Shown piece after piece: positions 32,106-42,155 of a DNA stretch of 64,000 nucleotides. The stretch is taken from the NCBI RefSeq assembly GCF_050003625.1, contig NC_134401.1, positions 71,266,632 through 71,330,631 on the forward strand, written 5' to 3'. A program made the position numbers and the translations under genes. Below the pieces are notes generated by a model. That model saw only the letters and a program-made list of their open reading frames with translations, was not told the origin of the DNA and searched no databases. This DNA comes from Haematobia irritans (Eukaryota; Arthropoda; Insecta; Diptera; Muscidae). How positions within the stretch are numbered: position 1 is the first letter of the stretch; each line of letters begins with the position of its first letter.

Positions 32106-32983
32106 CCACCCAGGACTTGACACTTACGAATGCACCGTAACTGATATCTTCACCGAAGGTTATAAATTTCATCGGATCTTTTACCAGTTGAATTCTCTAT
32201 ATCAGCTTCGAATCAACCTACGGATATTTTGAAATTCGATTTCTGTCGAGCTAACTGGTCAAGTATTGGAAAGCATATTGACGCACACACTCCAGCTGAG
32301 AATGTAGTTATAGGCCCGAAAATAGACATAGACATACATGTTGAATATTTCACTACCACACTTTTGGATGCAGTTAGAAGTGTAGTTCCATATAGGGCCT
32401 CAAGACGTCCTATGCTACCTGCTTATATTTTAGACCTTAGATATAGAACGGATTGGAATAGGTACAGGCAAACTCATGATCATGTGGAAATTTTTCTGCT
32501 TAGAAATAGGCAGTGGAATAATATGTTGCAGAAACTGGATCGCGGTTCAAAGCCGTTTTGGAATGTAAGTAGAATTTTGCGGAAGAAAGTTTCATACTGT
32601 CACTCTCTACTGTCAAGAGAGGATGTTTTAGTTACCGCTGTGGACAAAGCAAACACATTTGCCAAGACTTTTTGTTACAACCATAGGATTTCGGAAAATC
32701 TTGGAAACTCTCAACACGAGGAACTTGTAGACAGCTGTGTGAATGAGTTTAATTAATTAAGGATTATAACACCAGACGACGAGCTAATTACTGATGTTGA
32801 GACTATCCTATCTAATCTCAAGAAGAAAAGGTCGTGTGGATTAGATGAGGTTAATAATGAGATGCTTTTGAGCGCACATGGGAAAAGTCTTGAAAAAAAT
32901 TTAAAACAAAAAATTTCTAAGATCTTGGCCGATAAAAGAATTTTACCGAAAATCCTTTATCCATAATAAACAGGAACTCATTG
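32106..32983 (+). pseudogene. Jockey-type ORF2 linker and RT start (copy 2)
   Basis: Duplicate of 28210-29087. The open frame 32229-32756 differs by one residue (YRTDWN against YRMDWN). Here the sequence runs on past the duplication boundary (TTGCTTTCTAATAAG at 32981), the native right flank. Confidence 0.8.
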
Positions 32984-34250
32984 CTTTCTAATAAGATTCT
33001 AATCTTTAAGTCAAGATTTAAGTCAAGAAATTGTGCTAGTACCATATATAGAGATTACAAACTGCTCAAAATAAAATACTAAAAATGTCCCTTACCTTGG
33101 CATTTCTCGACGATTTCGCTGCATAATATCAGTAATGTCAACCCAGTTTTGGAAAGCAAGTGAACAACTTTCGAACAAAATGTACCTTTTCCATAAATTC
33201 ATTTATATGTAATTTATATATTGAACATTAACATAACATGTTTTTAATACATCTATCAACTTATATATGTATAGAAGGGTTTTGCTAATAGTTTTCATTC
33301 AAACACATTATCATTAAAAACAAAATCAAAAAATATTAATGTATTATACGACAATTCTAATATTCTAGATATAAGGCTGAACCACTTCTGTGCAATACCT
33401 TTAGAAAGATAAGAAAGAAAATTGAATAATCTTACTATTAAATAAAGAATGAATGAACAAGGCCTTTGGAGTCCTGGGTTTCATAAAGTGAATGTTCACA
33501 ATTTCCTCTAGGGGAGTTCACGATTTCATGAATGGCATTCGTTTTCTTTTAATCGTGCAATGTGCTAAGGCGACTGATAACGCGTGTAGTGCAGACAACA
33601 CTGCTCACGTTGAGTCACGTTGTTTTTTTGAAAACTCACGGTGTCATTTAATCGTTGCCAGATTGATTCACTTTCATGAACGGATCATTTTGAAATGAGT
33701 ACGCCGTTCATGATTTATTCTATCAGTGTAGAAGTATTAAGTTTTGTAGTCGGTATAACCGACTGGATAGTCCTTTTCCTGTTTACAACCTTCTGCTTCA
33801 CATCAGCCATGGCGTGGTGTGTACGCTATACCTATTTAGTGGGGATGTCGGAAGAAGCGACAAAGCGGGTTTTCGAAAAAAACTCGAGACAATTGAGACG
33901 CAAAGAGAAATTTGGTAAGAAGAAACGAAAAACAATGTCAATGAATAACTATACATATTACAAAGAGAGATAATTTGGAAAGCAGGTACAATCAAATGCA
34001 GGTAATTTCTCTTTTCCAATATTGCCATAGGAAGGAAGTACTTTGTTTTCGGATCCATTCGGATATGTTTCTTGTTAGTTTGAATAAAAAAATAAAGAAC
34101 GCAGATTTAAATCTCAAATATAAAAAATGGTTTTAATGTTGTACATTGTTTTTCTTTTGTTTTTTTTTTTCGACGTACATTTTTGTAGATATATTCTTCC
34201 ATTTTATCTCAATTAAAAAGTTAAAATTGTAGTAATTTGCAAAACCTTCT
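32984..34250. other. Unassigned region with two short open frames
   Basis: No transposon signature found. At 33492-33698 and 33695-33973 two frames overlap end to start (TGAAATGAG). The second encodes a hydrophobic segment (VLFLFTTFCFTSAMAWCV) followed by a basic tail (RRKEKFGKKKRKT), like a small single-pass membrane protein. There is no conserved family I recognise and no splice context, so I do not call a gene. Confidence 0.3.
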
Positions 34251-34262
34251 CAAAAGAACTTC

Positions 34263-34323
34263 GAAGGTAGGTTAAAGTGTAAGCCCGATATATTTCGGGC
34301 TCGCTTATTCAGTCCATTGTGAT
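34263..34323 (-). mobile_element. Tail-only insertion (61 bp) with a 10-bp TSD
   Basis: Minus-sense TATCACAATGGACTGAATAAG, CGAGCCCGAAATATATCGGG and CTTACACTTTAACCTACC. Flanked by AAAGAACTTC at 34253-34262 and 34324-34333. Like 10601-10667, it is a severely 5'-truncated LOA/SINE-type retroposon, more diverged in the tail. Confidence 0.7.
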
Positions 34324-34939
34324 AAAGAACTTCAATGGAACTGAAAAAGTCAACAGTCACAGTTTCAAATCCCCGCAGTGTGACACTTTTATTTGAATTA
34401 GCGTATTTACTAAGACTAATTGATGGAGGATCCCGGGGTGCTATTAAAAGGAAATGTTTGTGGGAAAATTCAAACTTTTTCTGCGATGTATTAACAATGT
34501 TAGGTGCATAAACCAACGTTTGTTGTAGTATTGCAGAAAATTCAACAAATATTACAGCCGCTATAAAATGAGCTGGATGTTTCACCCATACACTATTTAC
34601 ATTTAATTGTGAACGGCGGTCTAAGCGAAACCAAAAAACACCACATTTTATGTAGCATATTTTCATACCATGCCCCGTCATATTCAATAGAGAGTTCAAT
34701 CTGATGAACTCTCTAATGTGAATGTTAAGTTCGAGCCGCTAAAGTTGCCATTTCTTCGCAGTACTTTTTTTTAATAATTCACTTTAAAGAAAATGAACTT
34801 TTCAAATTGTTGCTTTGGATGATCCCCCATCAGGGTAAACCAATTTGCCCAAAAAAGTTATAATTTTACTCTGCTTATACAGATTTATTTTCGATTTTAA
34901 CTGCTAAACTCGAACTTAAACCCCACCTTAAAGGAAAAA

Positions 34940-35180
34940 TTGTTCAACTGTTTAGTTTAGCCACTTTAATTGATATGTCCGATATGTTTGCGCGTGGGTT
35001 GATTTTGACGGAGAGCCACCAAATCTAGCGCGTGTTAAAAAGTAATACAATGGTAGTACTGTTTGGAAAATTACAAATAAAATATATAAAAACATTTGTT
35101 GTTTTAAATTAATGAGTATTTTTTTAAATTATTAAAAATCAATAACAAAACAATATAAGTCTATCAATGTATGTGATGGT
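34940..35180 (+). mobile_element. Element A interior fragment
   Basis: Diverged match to 13230-13480 and 50880-51060: GTTTGCGCGTGGGTTG, AAAATTACAAATAAAATATA, ATTTGTTGTTTTAAATTA and a TCTATCAATGT segment. Neither inverted terminus is present. Confidence 0.6.
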
Positions 35181-35221
35181 GTATAAAGAAACTATATAGA
35201 AACACCAGCAGAATTACAACT

Positions 35222-35920
35222 TAGGTTAGGTTAGATTATTGTAAGGCTTACATAGACTATTCAGTCCATTGTGATAAGAGAATGAAGCCGACCCATTTTT
35301 GTCAGCGGCGGCTGATAATAAATTTTTGCATTCGGCGGCTTGACGGCTAAGCTGATATAAATTTGTATATTCATTATAAAATCAAATTGAGATTATCGGA
35401 ATGATTATCAGATTAGTTGTACAACCAGTCTTACAACCAAATGTATATATCATTCATATCTTTTGAGCAAGATTTTTGCGAAATCATTATAGAATCTTGA
35501 TATTGAATGATTGTGGATCGATAGTTTAAAATTTTAGATTCGATTGGCAAAAATTGCTCGGCGTCGGCTAAAATCAGCGGCGCGGCTCGGCGGCTTCATT
35601 CTCTCATTGTGAACCACATTAACTAAAAGTACCTATAACATATGGGCACTTATTGTTTTAGCCCCTGAACCTACTCGATTATTTTCTTCTGTTGAACCAA
35701 CCTGATTATTCCAACACACATTAACAGACTGCTTAAGTTAAAAATTTCCAGGTCCACCAGTAATCTAAATCTCTATGCCCCTAAATTCGCTTACGCCTTA
35801 CACAAAATGCAGAACACTCACACAAGAGGTGTTTAATTGATTCCTTTTCCTCCGCATCATTACAGCTCATACAGTAGTCACTATAGCAGATATTAGGAGT
35901 AATATCTGACTTCTTGAGAC
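35222..35920 (-). mobile_element. LOA-type LINE 3' end, split by a MITE
   Basis: Two pieces, 35222-35274 and 35605-35920, form one LINE 3' end. The outer piece carries (TTAGG)3 and the ...CAGTCCATTGTGA tail. The inner piece, CATTGTGAACCACATTAAC onward, matches the 3' UTR and the last ORF2 codons of the LOA-type copy at 46300-46640. Read on the minus strand it ends with the Cys motif region (CHxxECP equivalents decayed). The 5' side stops at about 35917 against the mariner relic. Confidence 0.8.
35277..35604. mobile_element. hAT-like MITE in the LOA tail
   Basis: 328 bp with 14-bp inverted ends AGAGAATGAAGCCG / CGGCTTCATTCTCT. CATTGTGA lies on both sides (35267-35274 and 35605-35612), an 8-bp target-site duplication of the size hAT elements make. 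The left end has two extra bases (TA). The interior is rich in GGCGGCT and CGGCTAA motifs. Removing it rejoins the LOA 3' tail. Confidence 0.8.
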
Positions 35921-37176
35921 ACATAGATGGCGTCGCTAGTATTAAATGCATATTATTTTTTATATAGTACCAACCTTCAAATGATTCGTGTCAAAATTTG
36001 ACGTCTGTAAGTCAATTAGTTTGTGAGATAGAGTGTCTTTTGTGAAGCAACTTTTGTTATTGTGAAAAAATAGAAAAAAAAGAATTTCGTGTTTTGATAA
36101 AATACTGTTTTCTGAAGGGAGCAAATATGGTGGAAGCAAAAACTTGGCTTGATAATGAGTTTCCGGACTCTGCCCCAGGGAAATCAACAATAATTGATTG
36201 GTATGTAAAATTCAAGCGTGGTGAAATGAGCACGGAGGACGGTGAACGCAGTGGATGCACGAAAGAGGTGGTTACCGACGAAAACATAAAAAAAATCCAC
36301 AAAATGATTTCAAATGATCGTAAAATGAAGTTGATCGAGATAGCAGAGGCCTTAAAGCTATCAAAGGAACGTGTTGGTCATATCATTCATCAATATTTGC
36401 ATATGCGGAAGCTCTGTGCAAAATGGGTGCCGCGCGAGCTCACATTTGACCAAAAACAACAACGTGTTGATGATTCTGAGCGGTGTTTGCAGCTGTTAAC
36501 TCGTAATACACCTGAGTTTTTCCGTCGATATGTGACAATGGATGAAACATGGCTCCATCACTACACTCCTGAGTCCAATCGACAGTCGGCTGAGTGGACA
36601 GCGACCGGTGAACCGTCTCCGAAGCGTGGAAAGACTTAAAGGTCCGCTGGCAAAGTAATGGCCTCTGTTTTTTGGGATGCGCATGGAATAATTTTTATCG
36701 ATTATCTTGAGAAGGGGAAAACCATCAACAGTATTATATGGCGTTATTGGAGCGTTTGAAGGTCGAAATCGCGGCAAAACGGCCCCATATGAAGAAGAAA
36801 AAAGTGTTGTTCCACCAAGACAACGCACCGTGCCACAAGTCATTGAGAACGATGGCAAAAATTCATGAATTGGGCTTCGAATTGCTTCCCCACCCACCGT
36901 ATTCTCCATATCTGGCCCCAGCGACATTTTCTTGTTCTCAGACCTCAAAAGGATGCTCACAGGGAAAAAATTTGGCTGCAATGAAGAGGTGATCTCCGAA
37001 ACTGAGGCCTATTTTGAGGCAAAACCGAAGGAGTACTACCAAAATGGTATCAAAACATTGGAAGGTCGTTATAATCGTTGTATCGCTCTTGAAGGGAACT
37101 ATGTTGAATAATAAGAACGAATTTTGACAAAAAAGTGTTTTTCTTTGTTAGACCGGGGACTTATCAGCCAACCTGT
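35918..37176 (+). mobile_element. mariner element (irritans/Himar1-type), left end truncated
   Basis: The right terminus is intact: CGGGGACTTATCAGCCAACCTGT ends at 37176 and is followed by TA. The left TIR is missing. The sequence starts in the 5' UTR with GACACATAGATGGCG and abuts the LOA fragment with about 4 bp (ACAC) in common. The close similarity to horn-fly Himar1, by memory, is the strongest taxonomic hint in the window. Right of it lies BEL pol sequence. Left of it there is no BEL, so the left flank was lost in a rearrangement. Confidence 0.9.
36070..37110 (+). pseudogene. mariner transposase, dead copy
   Basis: Cut-and-paste transposase of about 348 codons with clear domain order: N-terminal helix-turn-helix (LIKYCFLKGANMVEAKTW, SKERVGHIIHQYL), the WVPRELTFDQ linker and the DDD catalytic core (VTMDETWLHHYTPE; HQDNAPCHKS). 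Lesions: the start codon is ATA (36070-36072); a TAA replaces a Gln codon at 36637, after KRGKT; a small deletion at about 36733 shifts frame before MALLERLK; and the third catalytic Asp is Tyr (SPYLAPATF at about 36910). A further frameshift follows near 36930. It cannot be active. Confidence 0.92.
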
Positions 37177-38040
37177 TATGTCCCTTGTAGACATGTCGAT
37201 GAACCGGAAAGGTTTCAAGTGACTTGATGTTATCTCTAAAGTTTCGCAATCGATAGTCGAATTCTGAAGGTACAGCTTCATCCCATGAGAGATTTAGATT
37301 CCACAGTTCTTGGACAAATATTTTCGCCCTGATGACTACAGGAGATGGCAAACCTAGGGGGTCGAAAATTCGTGCAAGATCTGAAGTGACCGTCCTTTTG
37401 GTCACCGACCTGATTGGCGCTAGGTTGACCTTTACTTTAAGTTGGTCAGCTTTGGGTAACCAGGTCAATCCCAAAGTTTTGGTATAATTGGTGTCCTCTG
37501 TTGTGAAGTCAAGGCTAACTTCTTGGTCACACTCCGGAATGTTATGAAGCAGCTGGATATGATTGGCACTCCACTCGTAAATTAAATCCGTATCGCGCCA
37601 TGACTTGTTGCAATTGGCGCTGGGTTTCCAAGGCTGTATTCAAGCTGTCTGCCCCGCCCAGATCACCATCCACATAGAAGTTCTTTTCCAAAAAACTGGC
37701 TGCTAAAGGAAAATGCCTCTTGTTTTCCCGGCTTATTTCTTTCAAGCATCTAATTGCCAGATAGGGGGCTGGTCGGGTTCTGTATGTAACGGTATTTAAT
37801 GTGAAGTAGTTGATAGGTTCAGTGGTATAGTTTCGCCACAGGATAATCTGATATGGTCTGTCTTTAGGATGTATCAGTATTTGAGGAAACATTTTTTCTA
37901 TGTCGGTGGTAAACACGAAACGTGGCAATCTGAAGCGTAGCAGAATAGCAAACAGATCATTCTGTAGTGTTGGGCCAGTATGCAAAACATCGAAGTTTAG
38001 TGGTGCTGCTTTCAGGTCGTAGAATGCAGTGGTGGGGAAT
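37148..38040 (-). pseudogene. BEL/Pao reverse transcriptase, broken
   Basis: Frames 37985-37542 and 37474-37179. RT landmarks: GPTLQNDLFAILLRFRLPRF, FTTDIEKMFPQI (motif A Asp), HPKDRPYQIILWR, FTLNTVTYRTRPAPYLAIRC, and NFYVDGDLGG, where the usual YVDD is split by an extra Gly. After a frameshift: GLTWLPKADQ, VTKRTVTSDLARIFDPLG, PSPVVIRAKIFVQELW and LSWDEAVPSEF, the region between RT and RNase H. Frameshifts near 37540 and the altered YVDD make it inactive. Confidence 0.85.
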
Positions 38041-38287
38041 AAAATATTTTGCTCCTGTCACACAGTGCTTCGTATTCCTCCATAAACTGTGTGTATTGTT
38101 GTTTTAAGGTAATGTCTTTGGATAGTCGCCGTTACAATGACAGGAAACGGTTGAAGGCGAGACTGTGTGACTCTCCTAAAGAGCTTGGTTCGGCACAAAA
38201 TGGGAGCCTTACGATGAATCTTCCTTCTTTGTCACGTCCAGTATGCTGATTAAAGTGAGCTTCGCACTGTGCGTCATATACCGATAA

Positions 38288-38870
38288 TTATTTCTGTGTA
38301 TTATCGACTTCTTCCAGTTTCCAGAATCGTTCTATTGTCTGGTTCATGCTGTCTTCATCAGTTAGTACCCCACATATTGATGTTTGCAAATGTTGATCAC
38401 ATACCTTCCCTGATGCTATCCACCCAAGTATTGTGTTTTGCAAGATTGGAAGGTTGTCTCCTAGTTGGATTTGTCCGATAGCGAGTAGCTGATGATAATA
38501 TTCTGCGCCTAATAGGATGTCGATTTTGCCCGGACGGTTGAAGGTAGGGTCTGCCAGCGTTACATTGATGGGAATTAGCCATTTACCAATGTGAATAAAT
38601 TGAGCAGGTTGGGGAGTAATTATTTGTGGTAGTAGGAATGCCTCCAAGCGCGTTGAGAAATTGTTGGATCTCGACTGGAGCGAAATGTTCACTCTGTGTT
38701 GAACCTTGGTCTGATTTCTTCCTATACCACTGATTGACATAGTCGTAGACCTTCTTGGTAGTCCGAGTCGTGCTACTAATCTTTCCGTAATTAGGTTGAC
38801 TTAAGATACCGAGTCGAGTATTGCTTTACATTCGGTTTCCAGACAATTCGCCTTAATCTTGACCAATGCA
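38288..38870 (-). pseudogene. BEL/Pao protease (DUF1758-type)
   Basis: The frame 38740-38288 reads SISGIGRNQTKVQHRVNISL, FLLPQIITPQPAQ, VTLADPTFNRPGKIDILLGA and NTILGWIASGKV, characteristic of the retropepsin-like domain of BEL elements. Upstream, in the same frame but across a stop, is AILDSVS, where the active-site LDSGS is degenerate, then VNLITERLVARLGLP. It normally processes the gag-pol polyprotein. This one has lost its active site. Confidence 0.85.
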
Positions 38871-38930
38871 GTTCCTAGTAAAATATAGGGCCTTCGAGAT
38901 TCAGAGTTTAAGGCCAAACTTTCAGCTATA

Positions 38931-39293
38931 TGGCTATGGGAGCCCCCGTGGTGCAATGGTTAGCATGCCCGCCTTACATACAAAAGGTCGTGGGTTCTAT
39001 TCCTGCCACGACCGAACACCAAAAAGTTTTTCCGCGGTGGATTATCCCACCTCAGTAATGCTGGTGACATTTCTGAGGGTTTCAAAGCTTCTCTAAGTGG
39101 TTTCACTGGAATGTGAAACGCCGTTGGGACTCGGCTATAAAAAGGAGGTCCCTTGTTATTGAGCTTAACATGGAATTGGGCAGCAGTCAGTGATAAGAGA
39201 GAAGTTCACCACTGTGGTATCACTATGGACTGAATAGTCTAAGTGAGCCTGATACATCGGGCTGCCACATAACCTAACGTAACCTAACTTAAC
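38931..39293 (+). mobile_element. tRNA-derived SINE, full length
   Basis: 363 bp, flanked by CTTTCAGCTATA at 38919-38930 and 39294-39305 (12-bp duplication). The head has Pol III internal promoter boxes: GTGGTGCAATGGTTAGCAT (A box) and GGTCGTGGGTTCTATTCC (B box). The body carries AACACCAAAAAGTTTTTC and GTGGTTTCACTGG. The 3' tail, TGTGGTATCACTATGGACTG to GGGCTGCCAC and (TAACC)n, is the same as that of the LOA-type LINE. It is inserted in BEL gag. Sense is plus. There is no coding function. Confidence 0.9.
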
Positions 39294-40739
39294 CTTTCAG
39301 CTATAACGGATGGGGTAGTGATAAGCGAAGCCGCCGTGGATTGGTTGGAAGTTGTTGCTGATGCTGGTGTTATGGTGTGTTCCATGTGATCTCCTTTGAT
39401 TGATTTAATTGTGGAATTAGAGGGTCGTGTGGGAGGTTGTTCAAGGTGAACGAGCGTATGGTGCTTTCTCCCACATTTTTGGCAGCGGCCTAAAACCGTA
39501 CATTGTTTAGTGGAATGCCTGCTGCTAAAGCAATTTACACATAACTTCTGCCAGAGTATAAGATTGAGGCGGTGTTTTGTGCTGAGTAGAGCGAATTCCT
39601 GGAATCGGTATAATTGGTGAAAGTCCTTCTTACAAATGATGCAATGTCGGCTTTCAGGACTTGGATGGGAAGTCAGGGCGCAATTTTTGGAGCTATTGAT
39701 AGAGATCTTTTCCTTTACACCCATTGCTTCCAAAGTATGAAAATAGTTCTCCAAGAACGATAGGAAGTCGCTTATGGTTTGCAGTTCCTTCGGATTTTTG
39801 ATCATTTGTTCATGTTGACTATGAACACCTTTATCCAACTTTTTAACGAGGAGGTGGATTAAAAGTGGATCCCATGACGAAGTCTAGAGTCCCATGTTGG
39901 AAAGAGCTGCCAAACATTGTTTTGTTGTGTCATGCAATCGCTTGAGGGCGCTTAAAGATCCAGCACCTGAGGGTTGATCGAGTAGCTTCTGGATTGTCGT
40001 GGCTACCATAACCCTCTTGTTGTTATAACGATGTTCCAGCAATTGCCATGCCGTGTGATAATTTTCTTCTGTTATGGCAAGGTGAGCAATAAGGTTTTGC
40101 TGCTTCGCCTATTACGTGGTTTTTCAAGTACCACATCTTGTGAGCATTCGGGATTTTCTGATGGATCATTTTTGTGAACAGATCCGAAAACGATATCCAT
40201 TTCATATAGTCACCATCGAATTTGAAGATAGTGACTGCAGGCAGTGGTAAAGAAGTTGGTCTGGCCACAACTTCCGGGTTGGGGAAGGTTGAATCCCTGC
40301 TGGCATTAGAGAGTTGGATAACTGCTGCCTGGGCCTCTTTCTCGAGCCAAATGTATTATGCTGCATTGTACCCGAGTTGCTCTGGGTCTGGGTACTTGTC
40401 TAGAACATCGTCGTTGAGATTCTCTATCTGTTGCCACAGACGGTTTATTGTGGCCACTTTCACCTCATAGTAGGTTCTTTCCTGGCCACTAAATTGCAAA
40501 CCTTCTAGTTGCCGACCCAGAGCTGCCATTTTGCCCAACGAACGGCTAATAAGACCGTCGTGACCGCTAGAGGCACCAACCGCTTCTTCGAATTCCTTCC
40601 AGGCTGCATTCAGCCTAGCCAGTCGGTCTTGTTAATATGCTGTGTGGCCTTTTGAATCTTTCCTAATATTTCTGATGAAGTTGGCGATGTCTTCGCCGAT
40701 ATCCTTCAGCTGTCGGAGGAGCTCAACCTGATTTTCCAT
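39284..40739 (-). pseudogene. BEL/Pao gag, broken
   Basis: Starts MENQVELLRQLKDIGEDIA at 40739. Then GKMAALGRQLEGLQFSGQER, LPLPAVTIFKFDGDYMKW (DUF1759-like), KMWYLKNHVIGEA, and in the last block KNPKELQTISDFLSFLENYF with CIICKKDFHQLYRF, LCVNCFSSRHSTKQC and RCQKCGRKHHTLVH, which are gag zinc knuckles. Frameshifts separate the blocks at about 40360, 40020 and 39840. The C-terminal block ends in the target-site duplication of the SINE. Confidence 0.8.
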
Positions 40740-40769
40740 CGTTGATTGGTAACAGTAACGACTTATCGA

Positions 40770-41362
40770 ATGTAAGTGACTTATCGACGGCGACGTTTTT
40801 GGCGGCATTTGCGAGATTCGTTGCTCGGAGAGGTTGTCCGAAGGACAATGGATAATGGGACAAATTTTGTTGCTGCTTCGAGGGTCTTAAAGTCCGAATT
40901 TCGTTGCTTTATTCGAAACATTAGTTCTGAAATTGTTCAGTCATATGTGAATAATGGAGTCAATTGGCATTTTAACCCTACTGCGGCGCCTCATACGGGT
41001 CTATGGGGGGCAGGAGTTAGGTCCTTTAAGCACCATTTCAGAAGAACTGCCTGTAATTTAAGATATACATTCGAGGAGTTTTCAACCCTATTAGCTTGAG
41101 TTGAATCATGCTTGAATTCAAGACCACTTTGTCTCTTATCGAAGGACGTTGATTGCGTTGATGCACTTACTCCAGGTCACTTTTTGATCGGTGGTCCAGT
41201 ATTGTCACCATCAGAACCACAGATACAAGATACCCCAATGACTCCAATCAAGAAATAGTTAAAAGGAATAAGTGGAAAACAGATGAATCAAACTTGAAAG
41301 TCAATGTTATGGTTGTTGTTCGTGACGATAATTTACCTCCTAACGAGTGGAGAGTAGGGAGA
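40770..41362 (+). pseudogene. BEL/Pao integrase C-terminal half (plus strand)
   Basis: Reads ATFLAAFARFVARRGCPKD, then after a 1-nt shift MDNGTNFVAASRVLKSEF (catalytic Asp), NGVNWHFNPTAAPHTG, AGVRSFKHHFRRTAC, YTFEEFSTLLA, a stop, CLNSRPLCLLSKD, ALTPGHFLIGGP, and a tail KWKTDESNLKVNVMVVVRDD, NLPPNEWRVGRV. At RV the MITE at 41366 interrupts it. TVFPGVDGKVRVFEIRTAQ-type sequence resumes at 41901. Catalytic Glu (the GLWE equivalent) is GLWG, so it is inactive. Confidence 0.88.
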
Positions 41363-41365
41363 GTA

Positions 41366-41900
41366 CCCAGCAAAAAATTTGGAAATTCTTCTAAAGGCAC
41401 AACTTTAAAAGCACTTCCAAAAATGTCCTCCCAAAGATGTTCTTTATTTTAACTGCACAGGAAGTTCATTTGAGTTAATTTTTTTATAACTCGCTTTTTC
41501 ATATTTTTAATGCGAAATTTAAAGTTTTATTGTTCCAAATAGGTTAAAAATAGATTAAGAATTAAAAAAATAGTGCAAATTATTAAAATTTTGCCGAAAA
41601 AAATGCTAGACAAATTACGAATTTTTGAAAATATTTGATGTCAAACGTTACAGACAAGCGTTATAATGCATTAAAAATCATAAAAAAATTAAAAATTATT
41701 TATTCGTCAAAATATGCAAAACACTGGATTCGCATCACACTTTATGAAGTGATGCAAATTCAGTGCAACGGCTTTGGTGGACATCCGTCCTATGATAAGC
41801 CCATGTTAAATTCATCGCTTCTGCGTCAATTTTGCACCACTTCCGGATCAAAACAAAAACACATTTTCACTACTTTTTTGGCGACGCTTTTTTTGCTGGG
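41366..41900. mobile_element. 535-bp CCCAGC-ended MITE in BEL integrase
   Basis: Inverted ends CCCAGCAAAAAA / TTTTTTTGCTGGG, with GTA directly duplicated at 41363-41365 and 41901-41903. Removing element plus one GTA restores AGA GTA ACA AAA GTT (RVTKV) of the BEL integrase, proving the boundaries. The AT-rich interior has no transposase. Open frames here are by chance. The ends are like those of the 2.8-kb element at 16541 and, more distantly, element A (CACCCAGAAAAAA). Confidence 0.88.
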
Positions 41901-42155
41901 GTAACAAAAGTTTTTCCTGGTGTGGATGGAAAGGTCAGAGTTTTCGAAATCCGAACGGCTCAGATCGTTGAGGAATATCCGGGGCTACAGTTGGCGGATC
42001 CACTATTTTATCTATCAAGGCACGTACATCTCTCCATTGGAGGTGACCTGTATTCTAAGATAATACGAAATGGAGTTAGTGGTGATACATTGGGAAGACC
42101 TTTAGCACAGTTTACGATTGTTGGCTACATAATTTCCAGACCCTGTTCCTTTTAA
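41901..42155 (+). pseudogene. BEL integrase end fused to a BEL protease-like segment
   Basis: VTKVFPGVDGKVRVFEIRTAQ is the integrase C-terminus. Directly after it, in the same frame, come LQLADPLFYLSRHVHLSIGG, DLYSKIIRNGVSGDTLG and RPLAQFTIVGYIISRPC, a BEL DUF1758-type protease pattern that belongs near the front of pol. The switch is at about 41960. It is a rearrangement joining two BEL copies, or an internal deletion with tandem arrangement. Confidence 0.65.

Larger units (their letters stand above)
25176..32983. repeat. 3.9-kb tandem duplication
   Basis: Unit 1 is 25176-29088 and unit 2 is 29089-32983, head to tail. The join at about 29087 connects ...ACTCATTG (an RT fragment) to CAGTTATATTG (the LINE C-terminus). 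The two flanking sequences share only about 2 bp (TG) there. Differences are few: a 15-bp deletion in the AT-rich part (about 25813 against 29726), short homopolymer changes, and substitutions such as M to T in one ORF (28553 against 32449). It is young, as is the triplication at the left end. Confidence 0.93.
37177..40739 (-). mobile_element. BEL/Pao LTR retrotransposon, gag-pol part, no LTRs seen
   Basis: Minus strand. Gag starts at 40739, then protease and RT run down to the mariner end at 37176. Integrase and both LTRs are missing from this strand. A SINE (38931-39293) is inserted at the gag-protease boundary. On the left, the element is cut by the mariner/LOA block. On the right, gag begins only about 40 bp from a plus-strand BEL integrase, so the two BEL pieces are head to head. 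Confidence 0.85.

Noticed and set aside
33492..33973. Two coupled small genes (68 and 92 codons)
   Set aside because: The stop/start overlap and a hydrophobic-plus-basic layout are suggestive, but no homologue, splice site or second copy supports them. Left as unassigned.
34250..34699. 149-codon ORF on the minus strand
   Set aside because: Its C-terminal third overlaps the tail-only retroposon at 34263-34323, and no family is recognisable.
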